Shown here piece by piece: positions 8,695 to 17,781 of a stretch of DNA of 64,000 bases. The stretch covers positions 248,001 through 312,000 of the forward strand of contig CAVVVG010000006.1 of NCBI GenBank assembly GCA_963751615.1, written 5' to 3'. A model generated the notes under the pieces. The model was not told the DNA's origin and made no database searches. It was given only the letters and a program-made list of their open reading frames with translations. The position numbers and the translations under genes are program-made. Each line of letters opens with the position of its first letter. The first letter of the stretch is position 1. The stretch comes from Palsa-892 sp963751615 (lineage in GTDB: Bacteria > Pseudomonadota > Alphaproteobacteria > Rhizobiales > Xanthobacteraceae).

Positions 8695-9654
8695 TTAACG
8701 CTCATCGATCTTGGCGGTCCGGGCGATACGGAGTTGCTCAAAATCCTCGCCCGCATGATGCGAAGAACGTGTTAGTGGCGACGCAGAAACCATCAGGAAC
8801 CCCTTGGCATATGCCACCATTTTCATCGCCTCGAATTCGTCGGGTTCGACATAGCGTTCGATCGGATGATGCTTCTTCGAGGGCTGCAAGTATTGGCCGA
8901 TCGTCAGAAAATCAACGTCTGCACTCCGTAAATCATCCATCACCTGATGCACTTCATTCCGCGCTTCGCCGAGACCAACCATGATACCGGATTTAGTAAA
9001 GATCGAAGGATCGAGCTGCTTCACACGTTCCAGCAAGCGCACCGAATGGAAATAGCGTGCGCCGGGACGTACGGTAAGGTATAGAGATGGTACCGTTTCG
9101 AGATTGTGGTTGAAGACATCTGGTTTTGCTTCGATCACCAATTCGAGCGCGCCCTCCTTACGCAAAAAATCTGGCGTCAAAACTTCAACCGTGGTTTTCG
9201 GACTCAGCTTGCGGATCGCACGAATGGTCCGTGTAAATTGTTCGGCGCCGCCGTCAGCGAGATCGTCGCGATCGACGGATGTGATGACGACATGTTTCAA
9301 TCCCAATTTTGCCGTTGCATCCGCGACGCGTTCTGGCTCGGCAAGATCGAGCGGTCCCGGCAAGCCGGTTTTTACGTTACAGAAGGCACAGGCGCGCGTA
9401 CACGTATCGCCCAAGATCATGAAGGTTGCGTGCCGCACCGCCCAGCACTCACCAATATTGGGGCATGAAGCCTCGACGCAAACCGTGTTTAAACCGCGCT
9501 CGCGTACGATTCTACTGGTCTCGGCAAAGGCGCCCGGCCCCGGTGCGCGTACACGGATCCAGTCAGGCTTCGCCACAAAAGGTGCATCTGGACGATGCGC
9601 CTTTTCGGGATGGCGCGGGCGTCCGTTTTTCACGGTATTGAACACAACAACCAT
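8695..9654 (-). CDS. lipA: Lipoyl synthase
   Basis: Radical SAM enzyme of 319 residues that inserts two sulfurs into protein-bound octanoate. Both iron-sulfur sites are visible: the auxiliary cluster C59-x4-C64-x5-C70 (CVEASCPNIGEC) and the radical SAM C85-x3-C89-x2-C92 (CTRACAFC). The C-terminal RSSHHAGEDF is also conserved. The start at 9654 gives the family N-terminus MVVVFNTVKNG and RHPEKAHRPD; an upstream ATG at 9693 would add 13 atypical residues. Its products, lipoylated PdhB and PdhC, are encoded 3-6 kb away. Confidence 0.96.
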   Translation of the reverse strand: MVVVFNTVKNGRPRHPEKAHRPDAPFVAKPDWIRVRAPGPGAFAETSRIVRERGLNTVCVEASCPNIGECWAVRHATFMILGDTCTRACAFCNVKTGLPGPLDLAEPERVADATAKLGLKHVVITSVDRDDLADGGAEQFTRTIRAIRKLSPKTTVEVLTPDFLRKEGALELVIEAKPDVFNHNLETVPSLYLTVRPGARYFHSVRLLERVKQLDPSIFTKSGIMVGLGEARNEVHQVMDDLRSADVDFLTIGQYLQPSKKHHPIERYVEPDEFEAMKMVAYAKGFLMVSASPLTRSSHHAGEDFEQLRIARTAKIDER

Positions 9655-9845
9655 AGGACCTAGGTACGACCCAGCCGCCTGCCCCGCAAGCACCTAGATA
9701 GGGCCGCCCTGCCAATTATCGCCGGGCGCTTTTGCCAATGAAAGGGCCCGCAATATACGCCATCAGTACTACGGCAAGCCGCCGCCAACGCAAAAACCAT
9801 GACCGGAGACACGCTGCTCCGTAGCTGTCAGAAAGAATCGTCAGT

Positions 9846-10127
9846 TCACGTCGTGCGGTTTGCGTGAATCATCCGCCAGACCCAAAGCAAAATCACCGCA
9901 CCGGCGGATGCTGCAATTAATGTGCGAACAAAGCCGAATACCGGAATTTGCAAAACTTCGGCGAGTTTTCCACCAACGAAAGCACCGGCGATCCCGATCA
10001 GCATGTTGGTCAAAATGCCGTGATCGGACTCAGTTATCTTTTCCGCGATCCATCCGGCGATGAGGCCGATAATGAGCATCTCGAATAGGCCGACACTTGG
10101 ATTGCCGAGAAACGTTTGCATCTCCAT
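9846..10127 (-). CDS. GlsB/YeaQ/YmgE family small membrane protein
   Basis: A 93-residue, strongly hydrophobic protein with three predicted helices (about 13-30, 41-58, 67-85) and glycine-rich turns (GLIAGWIAEKI, GIAGAFVGGKLA), typical of the transglycosylase-associated / GlsB family. The molecular function is unproven; members are often stress-induced. A strong AGGAGG ribosome site lies about 6 bases before ATG 10127. It sits between lipA and lpdA on the same strand, with about 190 bases to lipA that show no further gene. Confidence 0.85.
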   Translation of the reverse strand: MEMQTFLGNPSVGLFEMLIIGLIAGWIAEKITESDHGILTNMLIGIAGAFVGGKLAEVLQIPVFGFVRTLIAASAGAVILLWVWRMIHANRTT

Positions 10128-10192
10128 TAGAGCCTCCTGTTGTTCGCGGCGATTATATTTGTTCAGCTAACATATCCAAGCGCTGCGCGTGG

Positions 10193-11587
10193 TCACACGT
10201 GTAAGACACGCTTATATGCGTCAAGCACGCTCTCATGCATCATCTCCGATAACGTAGGATGCGGGAAAATAGAATGCATCAGCTCTTCCTCAGTCGTTTC
10301 GCAATTCATTGCAATCACGAAGCCCTGTATTAGCTCTGTGACTTCCGCACCGATCAGATGCGCACCTATAAGCTCGCCGGTTTTGTTGTCAAAGATCGTC
10401 TTGACGAGCCCCTGATCCTCTCCGAGCGCGATGGCCTTGCCATTTCCGAGAAATGGAAAGCGACCGACACGAATCTCACGGCCACCTTCTTTGGCACGCT
10501 TCTCGGTCAGGCCGACGGAGGCGATCTGCGGATCGCAATAGGTGCAGCCGGGAATCTTGTTTTTGTCGAGCGGGTGTGGTTTGAGCCCCTTAATGGCTTC
10601 CACACACACCACTCCTTCGTGCTCCGCCTTGTGCGCCAACATCGGGGGACCGGCGACATCTCCGATGGCGTAGATGCCGGTAACATTGGTGCGGCCATAG
10701 CCGTCGATCTGAATCATACCGCGTTCAATTTTGACACCAAGCGATTCGAGCCCAAGATTTTCAACATTCCCGACCACGCCAACGGCCGAGATAACCCGTT
10801 CGGCAACAACGGTTTGCTTTCCACCCCTGGTATCTTCAAGCGTCGCTGAAACCTGATCTTGCTTCTTCTCGACGGCTGTGACTTTGGCCCCGGTGACAAT
10901 TTTTATTCCTTGTTTTTCGAAGCGTTTACGGGCGCTTAGCGATATTTCTTCATCTTCAACCGGCAGAATTTGCGGCAAAACCTCAACTACCGTCACCTCG
11001 GCGCCCAACGTTCGATAAAAGCTTGCAAACTCGATCCCGATCGCACCCGAACCGATGACGAGCAGTGATTTCGGCATCTGTTTTGGCACCATGGCCTCGA
11101 AATAGGTCCAGATCAGCTCCTTGTCGGGCTCGATTCCAGACAGCACGCGCGGACGGGCCCCCGTAGCCACGATTACGTGCTTGGCCCGATAGATCCCTTC
11201 ACTTTTCCCCTGGACTCTGACCTCTCCGGGTTTTGCTAGTTTCGCGTTGCCGTTGATGACGGTGATTTTGTTCTTTTTCATCAAGAATCCGACGCCGTCG
11301 GAAAGCCTTTTTGCGATGGCCCGCGAACGCGCGACGATTGCAGCCGCATCGAAGCCGATTTTCTCTACCGAGAGCCCGTAGTCCTTCGCGTGCTGCATGT
11401 AGCGATAGATTTCCGCCGAGCGCAGCAGCGCCTTGGTCGGAATGCAGCCCCAGTTAAGGCAAACGCCGCCAAGATGCTCGCGCTCCACGACCGCAGTTTT
11501 GAATCCGAGTTGCGCCGCCCTGATCGCAGCGACGTAACCGCCAGGTCCGGCGCCGATGATGAGAATGTCGAAACTGTCGTTATCCAC
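10193..11587 (-). CDS. lpdA: Dihydrolipoyl dehydrogenase (E3)
   Basis: FAD-dependent E3 component, 464 residues. It has the FAD-binding GAGPGGYVAA, the redox-active disulfide C43/C48 (GGVCLNWGCIPTK), an NAD-binding GSGAIGIEFA, the second FAD segment IYAIGDVAGPP, and the dimer-interface HPTLSEMMHE with the catalytic His. It re-oxidises dihydrolipoyl groups of the pyruvate dehydrogenase complex. The start is GTG at 11587, 9 bases after the unknown gene upstream; no ATG gives the conserved N-terminus. It is the last gene of the pdh cluster. Confidence 0.96.
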   Translation of the reverse strand: MDNDSFDILIIGAGPGGYVAAIRAAQLGFKTAVVEREHLGGVCLNWGCIPTKALLRSAEIYRYMQHAKDYGLSVEKIGFDAAAIVARSRAIAKRLSDGVGFLMKKNKITVINGNAKLAKPGEVRVQGKSEGIYRAKHVIVATGARPRVLSGIEPDKELIWTYFEAMVPKQMPKSLLVIGSGAIGIEFASFYRTLGAEVTVVEVLPQILPVEDEEISLSARKRFEKQGIKIVTGAKVTAVEKKQDQVSATLEDTRGGKQTVVAERVISAVGVVGNVENLGLESLGVKIERGMIQIDGYGRTNVTGIYAIGDVAGPPMLAHKAEHEGVVCVEAIKGLKPHPLDKNKIPGCTYCDPQIASVGLTEKRAKEGGREIRVGRFPFLGNGKAIALGEDQGLVKTIFDNKTGELIGAHLIGAEVTELIQGFVIAMNCETTEEELMHSIFPHPTLSEMMHESVLDAYKRVLHV

Positions 11588-11596
11588 GGGAGTTAC

Positions 11597-12097
11597 CTAG
11601 ATCTTTGAATTTGCCATCCGCACGCAATCGTCGTTCATACCCGCGAAAAGAGTGTCGGATGCACCGAAAGATTTTTCGATCGCATTCGAGGGCGTGTTCT
11701 TCGCTTTGGTAGCGACCTTTGTTAGTTCCTGTGACAAGCGCGAATAGCGCTCACGTGCGCCATTGTCCTGAAGGTTGGCAAGATAGGTGCCGAGAGCAGC
11801 GAAGTGACTAACGGCGTTAGCGGCTTCCGTTTCACGGTTTTCATTCGGGCTCGCCGCAAGCAAGGACACTTTCAGCTTGATCTGAAAATAAGAGTCGATG
11901 ATATCCTTACAGGTACGCATATATTCGCCGCGTGACACGTTTTTCTGAATGATGTCCAGATATTTTGTGTTCAAATAACCCTGATAAAACGAGGCGATCA
12001 GCGAAAGACCGGCGACAAAAAAAGAGATGTATCCAACGAATTGTGCCCCTTTGCCAATGACAGGGGCTTTGCTCACGCGGGAATCGTTCTCGCTCAT
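11597..12097 (-). CDS. Unknown one-helix membrane protein within the pdh operon
   Basis: I do not recognise this 166-residue protein. It has a polar N-terminus, one membrane helix at about 21-40 (FVGYISFFVAGLSLIASFYQ), then a long, mostly helical polar region with two cysteines (Cys63 and one near the C-terminus). ATG 12097 is chosen because GGAG lies about 7 bases upstream and it starts 11 bases after the pdhC stop; a longer frame to 12202 would overlap pdhC by about 94 bases. It ends 9 bases before lpdA, so it is co-transcribed with E2 and E3. It may anchor or modulate the complex at the membrane (inference). Confidence 0.75.
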   Translation of the reverse strand: MSENDSRVSKAPVIGKGAQFVGYISFFVAGLSLIASFYQGYLNTKYLDIIQKNVSRGEYMRTCKDIIDSYFQIKLKVSLLAASPNENRETEAANAVSHFAALGTYLANLQDNGARERYSRLSQELTKVATKAKNTPSNAIEKSFGASDTLFAGMNDDCVRMANSKI

Positions 12098-12108
12098 GGA
12101 CGCTCCGT

Positions 12109-13446
12109 TTAAGCCAGAAGGCCAAAAGGTTTCTCGATATAACCCTTGAATGCCACGAGCAATTCGGCGCCAACCGCGCCGTCCACGGCGCGGTGGTCGC
12201 ACGATAGCGTTGCCGTCATCACGGTCGCGACCGCGGGTTTTCCATTACGCACGATTACGCGTGGTTCACCCGCGCCTACGGCAAGAATGGTCGCATGTGG
12301 TGGATTGATGACCGCCGTAAAAGTCTTTACGCCGTACATGCCTAGATTGGAAACAGCGGACGAACCTCCTTCATATTCGTTCGGTTTGAGCTTGCGGTTA
12401 CGCGCGCGCAGACTGAGGTCACGCATTTCGTTGGAAATGACCCCAAGCGTCTTCTCCTCGGCATGGCGGATGATCGGAGTAATCAAGCCGCCCGGAAGCG
12501 CAACCGCGACGCCGACATCAGCATGCTTGTGCTTCAGCATGCCGCTTTCCAGCCAACTAACATTCGCCTCCGGCACCTTGATAAGCGCGAGCGCGAACGC
12601 CTTGATGACGAAATCGTTCACAGAAACCTTGAAGCGCGGCTTCCCATCGGCGCCTTTGGGCGTCGATGCGTTAATTTCCTCGCGCGCTTTCAGCAATTCG
12701 TCGATCTCACAATCGACGGTGACGTAGTAATGCGGAATCGTGAGCTTCGATTCGATCAATCGTCTCGCGATCGTCTTCCGCATCGAATCGTGCGGAACAA
12801 AGTCGTAACTGCTTTCTGCAAACAGCGCGCGGATCTTGTCGTCGGGCATGCCTGCCGGCAATTCCATCGGCCTCGGCCCGGCTCCTGGTGCGGTGGGTGA
12901 ACGCAGAACTGCACCGCTTTCCACGCTACCGATATCGCGCGCGATGATGCGGCCATGCGGGCCTGACCCCCGAATATGGGAGAGATCGATGCCGGATTGA
13001 TTTGCTAGTCTGCGCGCGAGCGGCGATGCAAATACACCACCCGGACCCTTTCCATTCGCCGGGCTCGCGGGCATTGGTTTCACAACCCTCAAGGGGCCTG
13101 AAGACATGGAATCATTGGGTGCGAGTTTTGCTTCGGGCTTTGTTTCTGGCGAGGACGGCAGTTTCGATGGATTTATTGGGCTATCAACCGCCGACTTTTC
13201 CTCGCCTTCTTCGAGCAAAACCGCAATCACCTGATTGACCGGCACATCCGTGGTACCCGCGGCCACCACGATTTTATTAAGTGTGCCCTCGTCAACTGCC
13301 TCGACCTCCATTGTCGCTTTGTCGGTCTCAATTTCCGCGATGACGTCGCCCGATTTGATCTTGTCACCCTCTTTCTTGAGCCACTTAGCCAGAGTGCCCT
13401 TTTCCATTGTGGGGGAAAGGGCGGGCATCAGGATGTTGACGGGCAT
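12109..13446 (-). CDS. pdhC: Pyruvate dehydrogenase E2, dihydrolipoamide acetyltransferase
   Basis: 445 residues in the E2 order: one lipoyl domain (1-75) with lipoyl-Lys43 in IETDKATMEVEA; a Pro/Lys-rich linker; a peripheral subunit-binding domain around 140-175 (ASPLARRLANQSGIDLSHIR); and the acetyltransferase core with the active-site SCDHRAVDG at 415-423 (His418). It transfers acetyl groups from lipoate to CoA. GAGGCG precedes ATG 13446. It lies 23 bases downstream of pdhB. Confidence 0.96.
   Translation of the reverse strand: MPVNILMPALSPTMEKGTLAKWLKKEGDKIKSGDVIAEIETDKATMEVEAVDEGTLNKIVVAAGTTDVPVNQVIAVLLEEGEEKSAVDSPINPSKLPSSPETKPEAKLAPNDSMSSGPLRVVKPMPASPANGKGPGGVFASPLARRLANQSGIDLSHIRGSGPHGRIIARDIGSVESGAVLRSPTAPGAGPRPMELPAGMPDDKIRALFAESSYDFVPHDSMRKTIARRLIESKLTIPHYYVTVDCEIDELLKAREEINASTPKGADGKPRFKVSVNDFVIKAFALALIKVPEANVSWLESGMLKHKHADVGVAVALPGGLITPIIRHAEEKTLGVISNEMRDLSLRARNRKLKPNEYEGGSSAVSNLGMYGVKTFTAVINPPHATILAVGAGEPRVIVRNGKPAVATVMTATLSCDHRAVDGAVGAELLVAFKGYIEKPFGLLA
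13234..13446 (-). repeat. Lipoyl-domain coding repeat, copy in pdhC
   Basis: The first 71 codons of pdhC encode a lipoyl domain that is identical at 58 of 71 positions to the first 71 residues of pdhB. The two copies are direct repeats about 1.43 kb apart. This is a domain duplication, not a mobile element. It is kept similar by shared recognition by LipA/LipB and E3, or by gene conversion. Confidence 0.85.
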
Positions 13447-13469
13447 CGGTGCGCCTCAGCGGTTTCCGT

Positions 13470-14876
13470 TCAACGATAGCTCACGGCGCGCGCGGCAGCG
13501 ATCACGTCGGCAACGCTAGGCAAGGCAAGTTTTTCCAGGCTCGCTGCATAGGGCATCGGAACGTCCTTTCCGGTCACACGTTTCACTGGTGCATCAAGAT
13601 AATCGAAAGCGCGATCTATAATTTGGGCAGCAATCTCGGCGCCGATCCCCGATTGTGGCCAGCCTTCCTCGACGGTCACGCAACGGCCCGTCTTTTGCAC
13701 CGATGCAATCACAGTTTCGATGTCCATCGGCCGCAGCGTGCGCAGATCAATCACCTCAGCGAAAATATGCTTTTTCGCGAGTTCTTCCGCCGCATCCAAC
13801 GCGTAGCGCATGCCGATCGACCACGATACGATTGTGACGTCTTTCCCGGGCCTCACGATTTTCGCTTTGCCGATCGGCAACACGTAGTCGTCGAGCTTTG
13901 GGACCGGAAAAGATTTCCCGTAAAGGATTTCGTTTTCGAGAAACACGACCGGATTCGGGTAACGGATCGCGGCTTTGAGGAGGCCCTTGGCGTCAGCAGC
14001 CGTATAAGGTGCAATCACCGTCAGACCCGGAACATGCGAATACCACGCCGAGTAATCTTGGCTGTGTTGCGCAGCGACGCGAGCGGCAGGTCCATTGGGC
14101 CCGCGAAAAACGATCGAACACGTCACCTGCCCGCCAGACATATAGAGCGTTTTTGCCGCCGAGTTCACCAGCTGGTCGATTGCTTGCATCGCGAAATTGA
14201 AAGTCATGAACTCGATAATGGGCTTCAGCCCCGCGAACGCGGCGCCCACTCCAAGTCCCGCAAATCCGTGCTCAGTAATCGGCGTATCAACCACACGCCG
14301 GGCGCCGAATTCTTGCAGCAGACTTTGCGTAACCTTGTAGGCGCCCTGATATTCCGCAACTTCCTCACCAATCACGAAGACATCTTCATCGCGGCGCATT
14401 TCTTCGGCCATGGCATCGCGAAGCGCTTCGCGCACGGTGAGATTGACCATTTCCGTACCCGGGGGAACATCAGGTTCCGATGTTACCGGAATGACCGGTT
14501 CGTGCGCCTCAGATTTCGGCTCGGGTATGTCCACGGTCTTGCCCAACGTCTCGTCTCCAACCGGGGGGGCTGACTCCGCCGCCTTCTGTTGGCGAGAAGC
14601 TTGCGAGACGCTGTTTATGGCATTCCTGCCCTCGCCCTCGGCCAAGATCAGAGCGATCGGCGTATTCACAGCCACGTCGGGCGTGCCGGCCGGCACCAGA
14701 ATTTTCCCGAGTGTACCCTCGTCGACTGCCTCGACCTCCATCGTCGCCTTGTCGGTTTCGATTTCGGCGATGACGTCACCAGCCTTAACCGCATCGCCTT
14801 CGTTCTTGAGCCATTTTGCAAGATTGCCCTTTTCCATCGTGGGCGAAAGCGCGGGCATGAGGACCTCGATTGGCAC
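13470..14876 (-). CDS. pdhB: Pyruvate dehydrogenase E1 beta with N-terminal lipoyl domain
   Basis: 468 residues. Residues 1-75 form a lipoyl domain (Lys43 in TDKATMEVEA); about 76-140 is a flexible linker; about 142-468 is transketolase-like E1-beta with LTVREALRDAM, VIGEEVAEYQGAYKVT, DTPITEHGFAGLGVGAAF and the C-terminal swivel domain. A lipoylated E1-beta is a hallmark of alphaproteobacterial PDH. The start is GTG at 14876 with GCGGAG about 8 bases upstream. It pairs with PdhA to form the ThDP-dependent E1 heterotetramer. Confidence 0.96.
   Translation of the reverse strand: MPIEVLMPALSPTMEKGNLAKWLKNEGDAVKAGDVIAEIETDKATMEVEAVDEGTLGKILVPAGTPDVAVNTPIALILAEGEGRNAINSVSQASRQQKAAESAPPVGDETLGKTVDIPEPKSEAHEPVIPVTSEPDVPPGTEMVNLTVREALRDAMAEEMRRDEDVFVIGEEVAEYQGAYKVTQSLLQEFGARRVVDTPITEHGFAGLGVGAAFAGLKPIIEFMTFNFAMQAIDQLVNSAAKTLYMSGGQVTCSIVFRGPNGPAARVAAQHSQDYSAWYSHVPGLTVIAPYTAADAKGLLKAAIRYPNPVVFLENEILYGKSFPVPKLDDYVLPIGKAKIVRPGKDVTIVSWSIGMRYALDAAEELAKKHIFAEVIDLRTLRPMDIETVIASVQKTGRCVTVEEGWPQSGIGAEIAAQIIDRAFDYLDAPVKRVTGKDVPMPYAASLEKLALPSVADVIAAARAVSYR
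14664..14876 (-). repeat. Lipoyl-domain coding repeat, copy in pdhB
   Basis: Partner of the repeat at 13234-13446. The runs LMPALSPTMEKG and DVIAEIETDKATMEVEAVDE are identical in both copies; the differences lie mainly in surface residues. Confidence 0.85.
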
Positions 14877-14888
14877 GCTACACTCCGC

Positions 14889-15899
14889 TTAACGCAAAAT
14901 ATTGGTCATCAATTCGGTTGCATCGGGCTCGGGATCATGGGTTGCAAATTCCGCAGCTTCATTGACGATATTGCGAATTTCCGCGTCGGTTTTCTTGAGT
15001 TCATCCTCATTCGAAATTTTCTGATCCATGATACGCGCACGCACCTGCTCGATCGGATCATTTTCCGTGCGTACCTTCTGAACTTCGTCCTTGGAACGAT
15101 ATTTTGCTGGGTCCGACATCGAGTGACCACGATAACGATATGTCATCATCTCGAGAATATACGGACCTTTCCCGGACCGTGCGAACTCAACCGCACGTGC
15201 ACCGGCCGTCTTCACTGCCCGCACATCCATACCATCGACCTGCTCGCCAGGAATATTGAAGGAAATACCACGTTTGGAAAAATTTGGCTGTGCGCTGGAG
15301 CGTTCGACCGATGTGCCCATCGCATATCTGTTGTTTTCGATAACGTAGACCACGGGAAGCTTCCACAGCTCCGCCATATTGAAGCTTTCATACACTTGAC
15401 CCTGGTTCGCTGCGCCGTCGCCAAAATATGTCAGACACACCCGGCCATTCTCGCGATAACGATTGGCGAAGGCGAGGCCAGTGCCGAGCGATACCTGCGC
15501 ACCAACAATACCGTGCCCGCCGTAAAAATTCTTTTCGATGGAGAACATGTGCATCGAGCCGCCCTTGCCTTTCGAATAGCCTCCGCGGCGCCCGGTCAGC
15601 TCGGCCATCACACCTTTGGGGGCCATACCGCAAGCCAGCATGTGGCCATGATCGCGATAACCCGTGATGACTTGATCACCCTCATTGATCGCCATTTGCA
15701 TACCGATGACAACAGCTTCTTGGCCGATGTACAGGTGGCAAAATCCGCCGATCAAGCCCATGCCGTAAAGCTGACCCGCCTTTTCCTCAAAACGCCGGAT
15801 CAACAGCATTTCGCGGTAAGCATACATTTCTTGCGCACGCGTCCATGTTGCGCCCTTGCCAGCGCCTTCGAATTCGGCTGCCTTTGCGGTAACGGCCAT
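14889..15899 (-). CDS. pdhA: Pyruvate dehydrogenase E1 alpha
   Basis: ThDP-binding E1-alpha subunit, 336 residues. It shows RRFEEKAGQLYGMG, IGQEAVVIGM, the GDGAANQGQ segment ending in ENN that forms the ThDP/Mg site, and the phosphorylation-loop-like YRYRGHSMSDPAKYR. ATG 15899 (MAVTAKAAEF) is preferred over a TTG at 15947 that would add 16 unlikely residues. It is the promoter-proximal gene of the pdh cluster, 12 bases upstream of pdhB. About 140 bases separate it from the ftsB-like gene and should hold the pdh promoter, which I cannot define. Confidence 0.96.
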   Translation of the reverse strand: MAVTAKAAEFEGAGKGATWTRAQEMYAYREMLLIRRFEEKAGQLYGMGLIGGFCHLYIGQEAVVIGMQMAINEGDQVITGYRDHGHMLACGMAPKGVMAELTGRRGGYSKGKGGSMHMFSIEKNFYGGHGIVGAQVSLGTGLAFANRYRENGRVCLTYFGDGAANQGQVYESFNMAELWKLPVVYVIENNRYAMGTSVERSSAQPNFSKRGISFNIPGEQVDGMDVRAVKTAGARAVEFARSGKGPYILEMMTYRYRGHSMSDPAKYRSKDEVQKVRTENDPIEQVRARIMDQKISNEDELKKTDAEIRNIVNEAAEFATHDPEPDATELMTNILR

Positions 15900-16039
15900 G
15901 GCGTTCCCATTTAGTTTTCGCCAGAACTTGCTTAGCGCAAATCCCAATCCTGTGCCACCGCGTGCGACGCGGCACCGTGATGCAACAAGGCGCTACGGGA
16001 TGGGGAGTCCGCCACGCGTAATTTACAGGCTAGACCATT

Positions 16040-16357
16040 TCAGAAGTGGGGCTTCAGCATCACGAGATCGTTCGGATGCGCGAACCCCAAGTCGCGTCCG
16101 GCAAGTTCTTCGACCATATCGGGATCGATACTGTCGGGACGCAACAGAGCCACATGCCGCTCCAATTCCATGCGTTCAGTGTGTAGATCATCACGTATGC
16201 GTGTTAGCCGCGCAATGTCCTCTTCGTAGCCCTTCCTTGCATCCAAACCGTAATTGCCGTGATATGCGTGAAAAGCGAAATATCCGATTAGCGCGAACGC
16301 GCAAACGTGTAACAGCAAACCTTGAAAGAATCGGCCAAGCCGTGTGCGCACGATCAT
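16040..16357 (-). CDS. FtsB/DivIC-like septum formation initiator
   Basis: About 105 residues: an arginine-rich N-terminus, one membrane helix (GLLLHVCAFALIGYFAFHAY), a coiled coil (EEDIARLTRIRDDLHTERMELERHV), and a C-terminal segment RPDSIDPDMVEELAGRDLGF typical of alphaproteobacterial FtsB-like proteins. It is expected in the FtsQLB divisome subcomplex (family knowledge). The position between eno and pdhA is conserved in Hyphomicrobiales. ATG 16357 matches the family N-terminus, though ATG 16372 is also possible; neither has a clear ribosome site. Confidence 0.85.
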   Translation of the reverse strand: MIVRTRLGRFFQGLLLHVCAFALIGYFAFHAYHGNYGLDARKGYEEDIARLTRIRDDLHTERMELERHVALLRPDSIDPDMVEELAGRDLGFAHPNDLVMLKPHF

Positions 16358-16405
16358 GGGTTGCTTATGCATAGGCAGGAGTTGCCCTGAGGTTAACGAC
16401 TGCGT

Positions 16406-17689
16406 TCAAGCCAACGCCCTCAGAGCTGCCCTCCCCGCATAGCGCGCTTCCTTGCCGAGTTCCTGTTCGATCCGCAGCAGCTGGTTGTACTTCGCTGTAC
16501 GGTCGGACCGCGCCAGAGAACCAGTTTTTATCTGTCCGCATTGGGTTCCGACGGCAAGATCCGCGATCGTTGCATCTTCAGTTTCGCCCGAACGATGCGA
16601 CATCACCGCACGATAAGCGGCACGATGCGCGGTTTCTACAGCAGCGAGCGTTTCAGTCAGTGTACCGATCTGATTGACTTTGATAAGGATCGCATTGCCT
16701 ATGTTCCTGGCAATTCCGTCCTTCAGTCGCTTTTCGTTGGTGACGAACAGATCATCGCCGACAAGCTGCACTTTCGCACCGATTTTTTCAGTGAGCAGTT
16801 GCCAGCCGTCCCAATCGTCTTCCGCCATGCCATCTTCGATTGACGCAATCGGATAGCGCGCGCACAAATCAGCGAGGTATTTCACCTGCGCAGCAGCGTC
16901 ACGTGTTTTGCCCTCGCCTTTATATAAATATTTTCCGTCCTTGAAGAATTCGGTCGCAGCGCAATCGAGCGCGAGCACAACGTCGTTGCCCACCTTGTAC
17001 CCTGTCTGCTCGATCGACTTCACGACGAAGTTCAGTGCAGCATCGGCATCTTTTAGGTTTGGTGCAAATCCGCCTTCGTCGCCTACGTTAGTATTATGGC
17101 CGGCGTCTTTGAGCCCCTTTTTCAGACTGTGAAAAATTTCCACGCCCATGCGCAGACCTTCGGCGAAACTCGGCGCACCGATCGGCATAATCATGAATTC
17201 CTGAAAATCAATCGGATTGTCGGCATGCACGCCGCCATTCACAATGTTCATCATCGGTACAGGAAGTAGCCGCGTACTGGCCCCGCCCACGTAACGGTAG
17301 AGGGGCGTCCTACTGGAGGCTGCGGCCGCTTTCGCTACCGCAAGTGATACCCCGACGATTGCATTTGCGCCGAGCCGCGCCTTGTTTGGTGTGCCGTCGA
17401 GCGAAATCATCGCCTCGTCAATCTTAGTTTGCTCTTCCGCATTCATGCCGCTGAGCGCATCGAAGATCTCGCCTTCGACAGCCTGTACCGCCTTGCGCAC
17501 GCCCTTTCCAAGATATCGCCGCTTATCCCCGTCACGCAGTTCCACTGCTTCATGTGCGCCGGTCGAGGCGCCCGAGGGCACGGCAGCGCGGCCCTTCGAG
17601 CCGTCCTCCAGAAGAACGTCCACTTCGATGGTCGGATTGCCCCGGCTGTCAAGAATTTCGCGCGCGATGATGTCGGTAATGGCGGTCAT
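16406..17689 (-). CDS. eno: Enolase
   Basis: 427 residues converting 2-phosphoglycerate to phosphoenolpyruvate. It shows the N-terminal AREILDSRGNPTIEVDV, GANAIVGVSLAVAKAAA, the metal ligands in ALDCAATEF, SIEDGMAEDDW and VGDDLFVTN, the catalytic Lys in ILIKVNQIGTLTET, and SHRSGETED. ATG 17689 gives the standard N-terminus MTAITDIIA; longer frames up to 17815 are not credible. It is divergent from queF with 92 bases between them. Its product PEP is a substrate of KdsA, encoded nearby. Confidence 0.97.
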   Translation of the reverse strand: MTAITDIIAREILDSRGNPTIEVDVLLEDGSKGRAAVPSGASTGAHEAVELRDGDKRRYLGKGVRKAVQAVEGEIFDALSGMNAEEQTKIDEAMISLDGTPNKARLGANAIVGVSLAVAKAAAASSRTPLYRYVGGASTRLLPVPMMNIVNGGVHADNPIDFQEFMIMPIGAPSFAEGLRMGVEIFHSLKKGLKDAGHNTNVGDEGGFAPNLKDADAALNFVVKSIEQTGYKVGNDVVLALDCAATEFFKDGKYLYKGEGKTRDAAAQVKYLADLCARYPIASIEDGMAEDDWDGWQLLTEKIGAKVQLVGDDLFVTNEKRLKDGIARNIGNAILIKVNQIGTLTETLAAVETAHRAAYRAVMSHRSGETEDATIADLAVGTQCGQIKTGSLARSDRTAKYNQLLRIEQELGKEARYAGRAALRALA

Positions 17690-17781
17690 AATGCGCGCTT
17701 CTACACAATAGAAATGGTGGCGGAAAGGGTAGCGATGCATTGAATGGTGGAATGGTTTAAGTTCTCTTCGGGAGAATAGGA

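Noticed and set aside
13449..14573. Open frame of 374 codons antisense to pdhB
   Set aside because: Same reasoning: the opposite strand encodes a complete E1-beta, and the antisense product has no recognisable domain or ribosome site.
14589..15914. Open frame of 441 codons on the plus strand, antisense to pdhA and the start of pdhB
   Set aside because: It lies opposite well-supported pdh genes, is low in acceptable motifs and rich in His/Arg, as expected of a codon-bias shadow.
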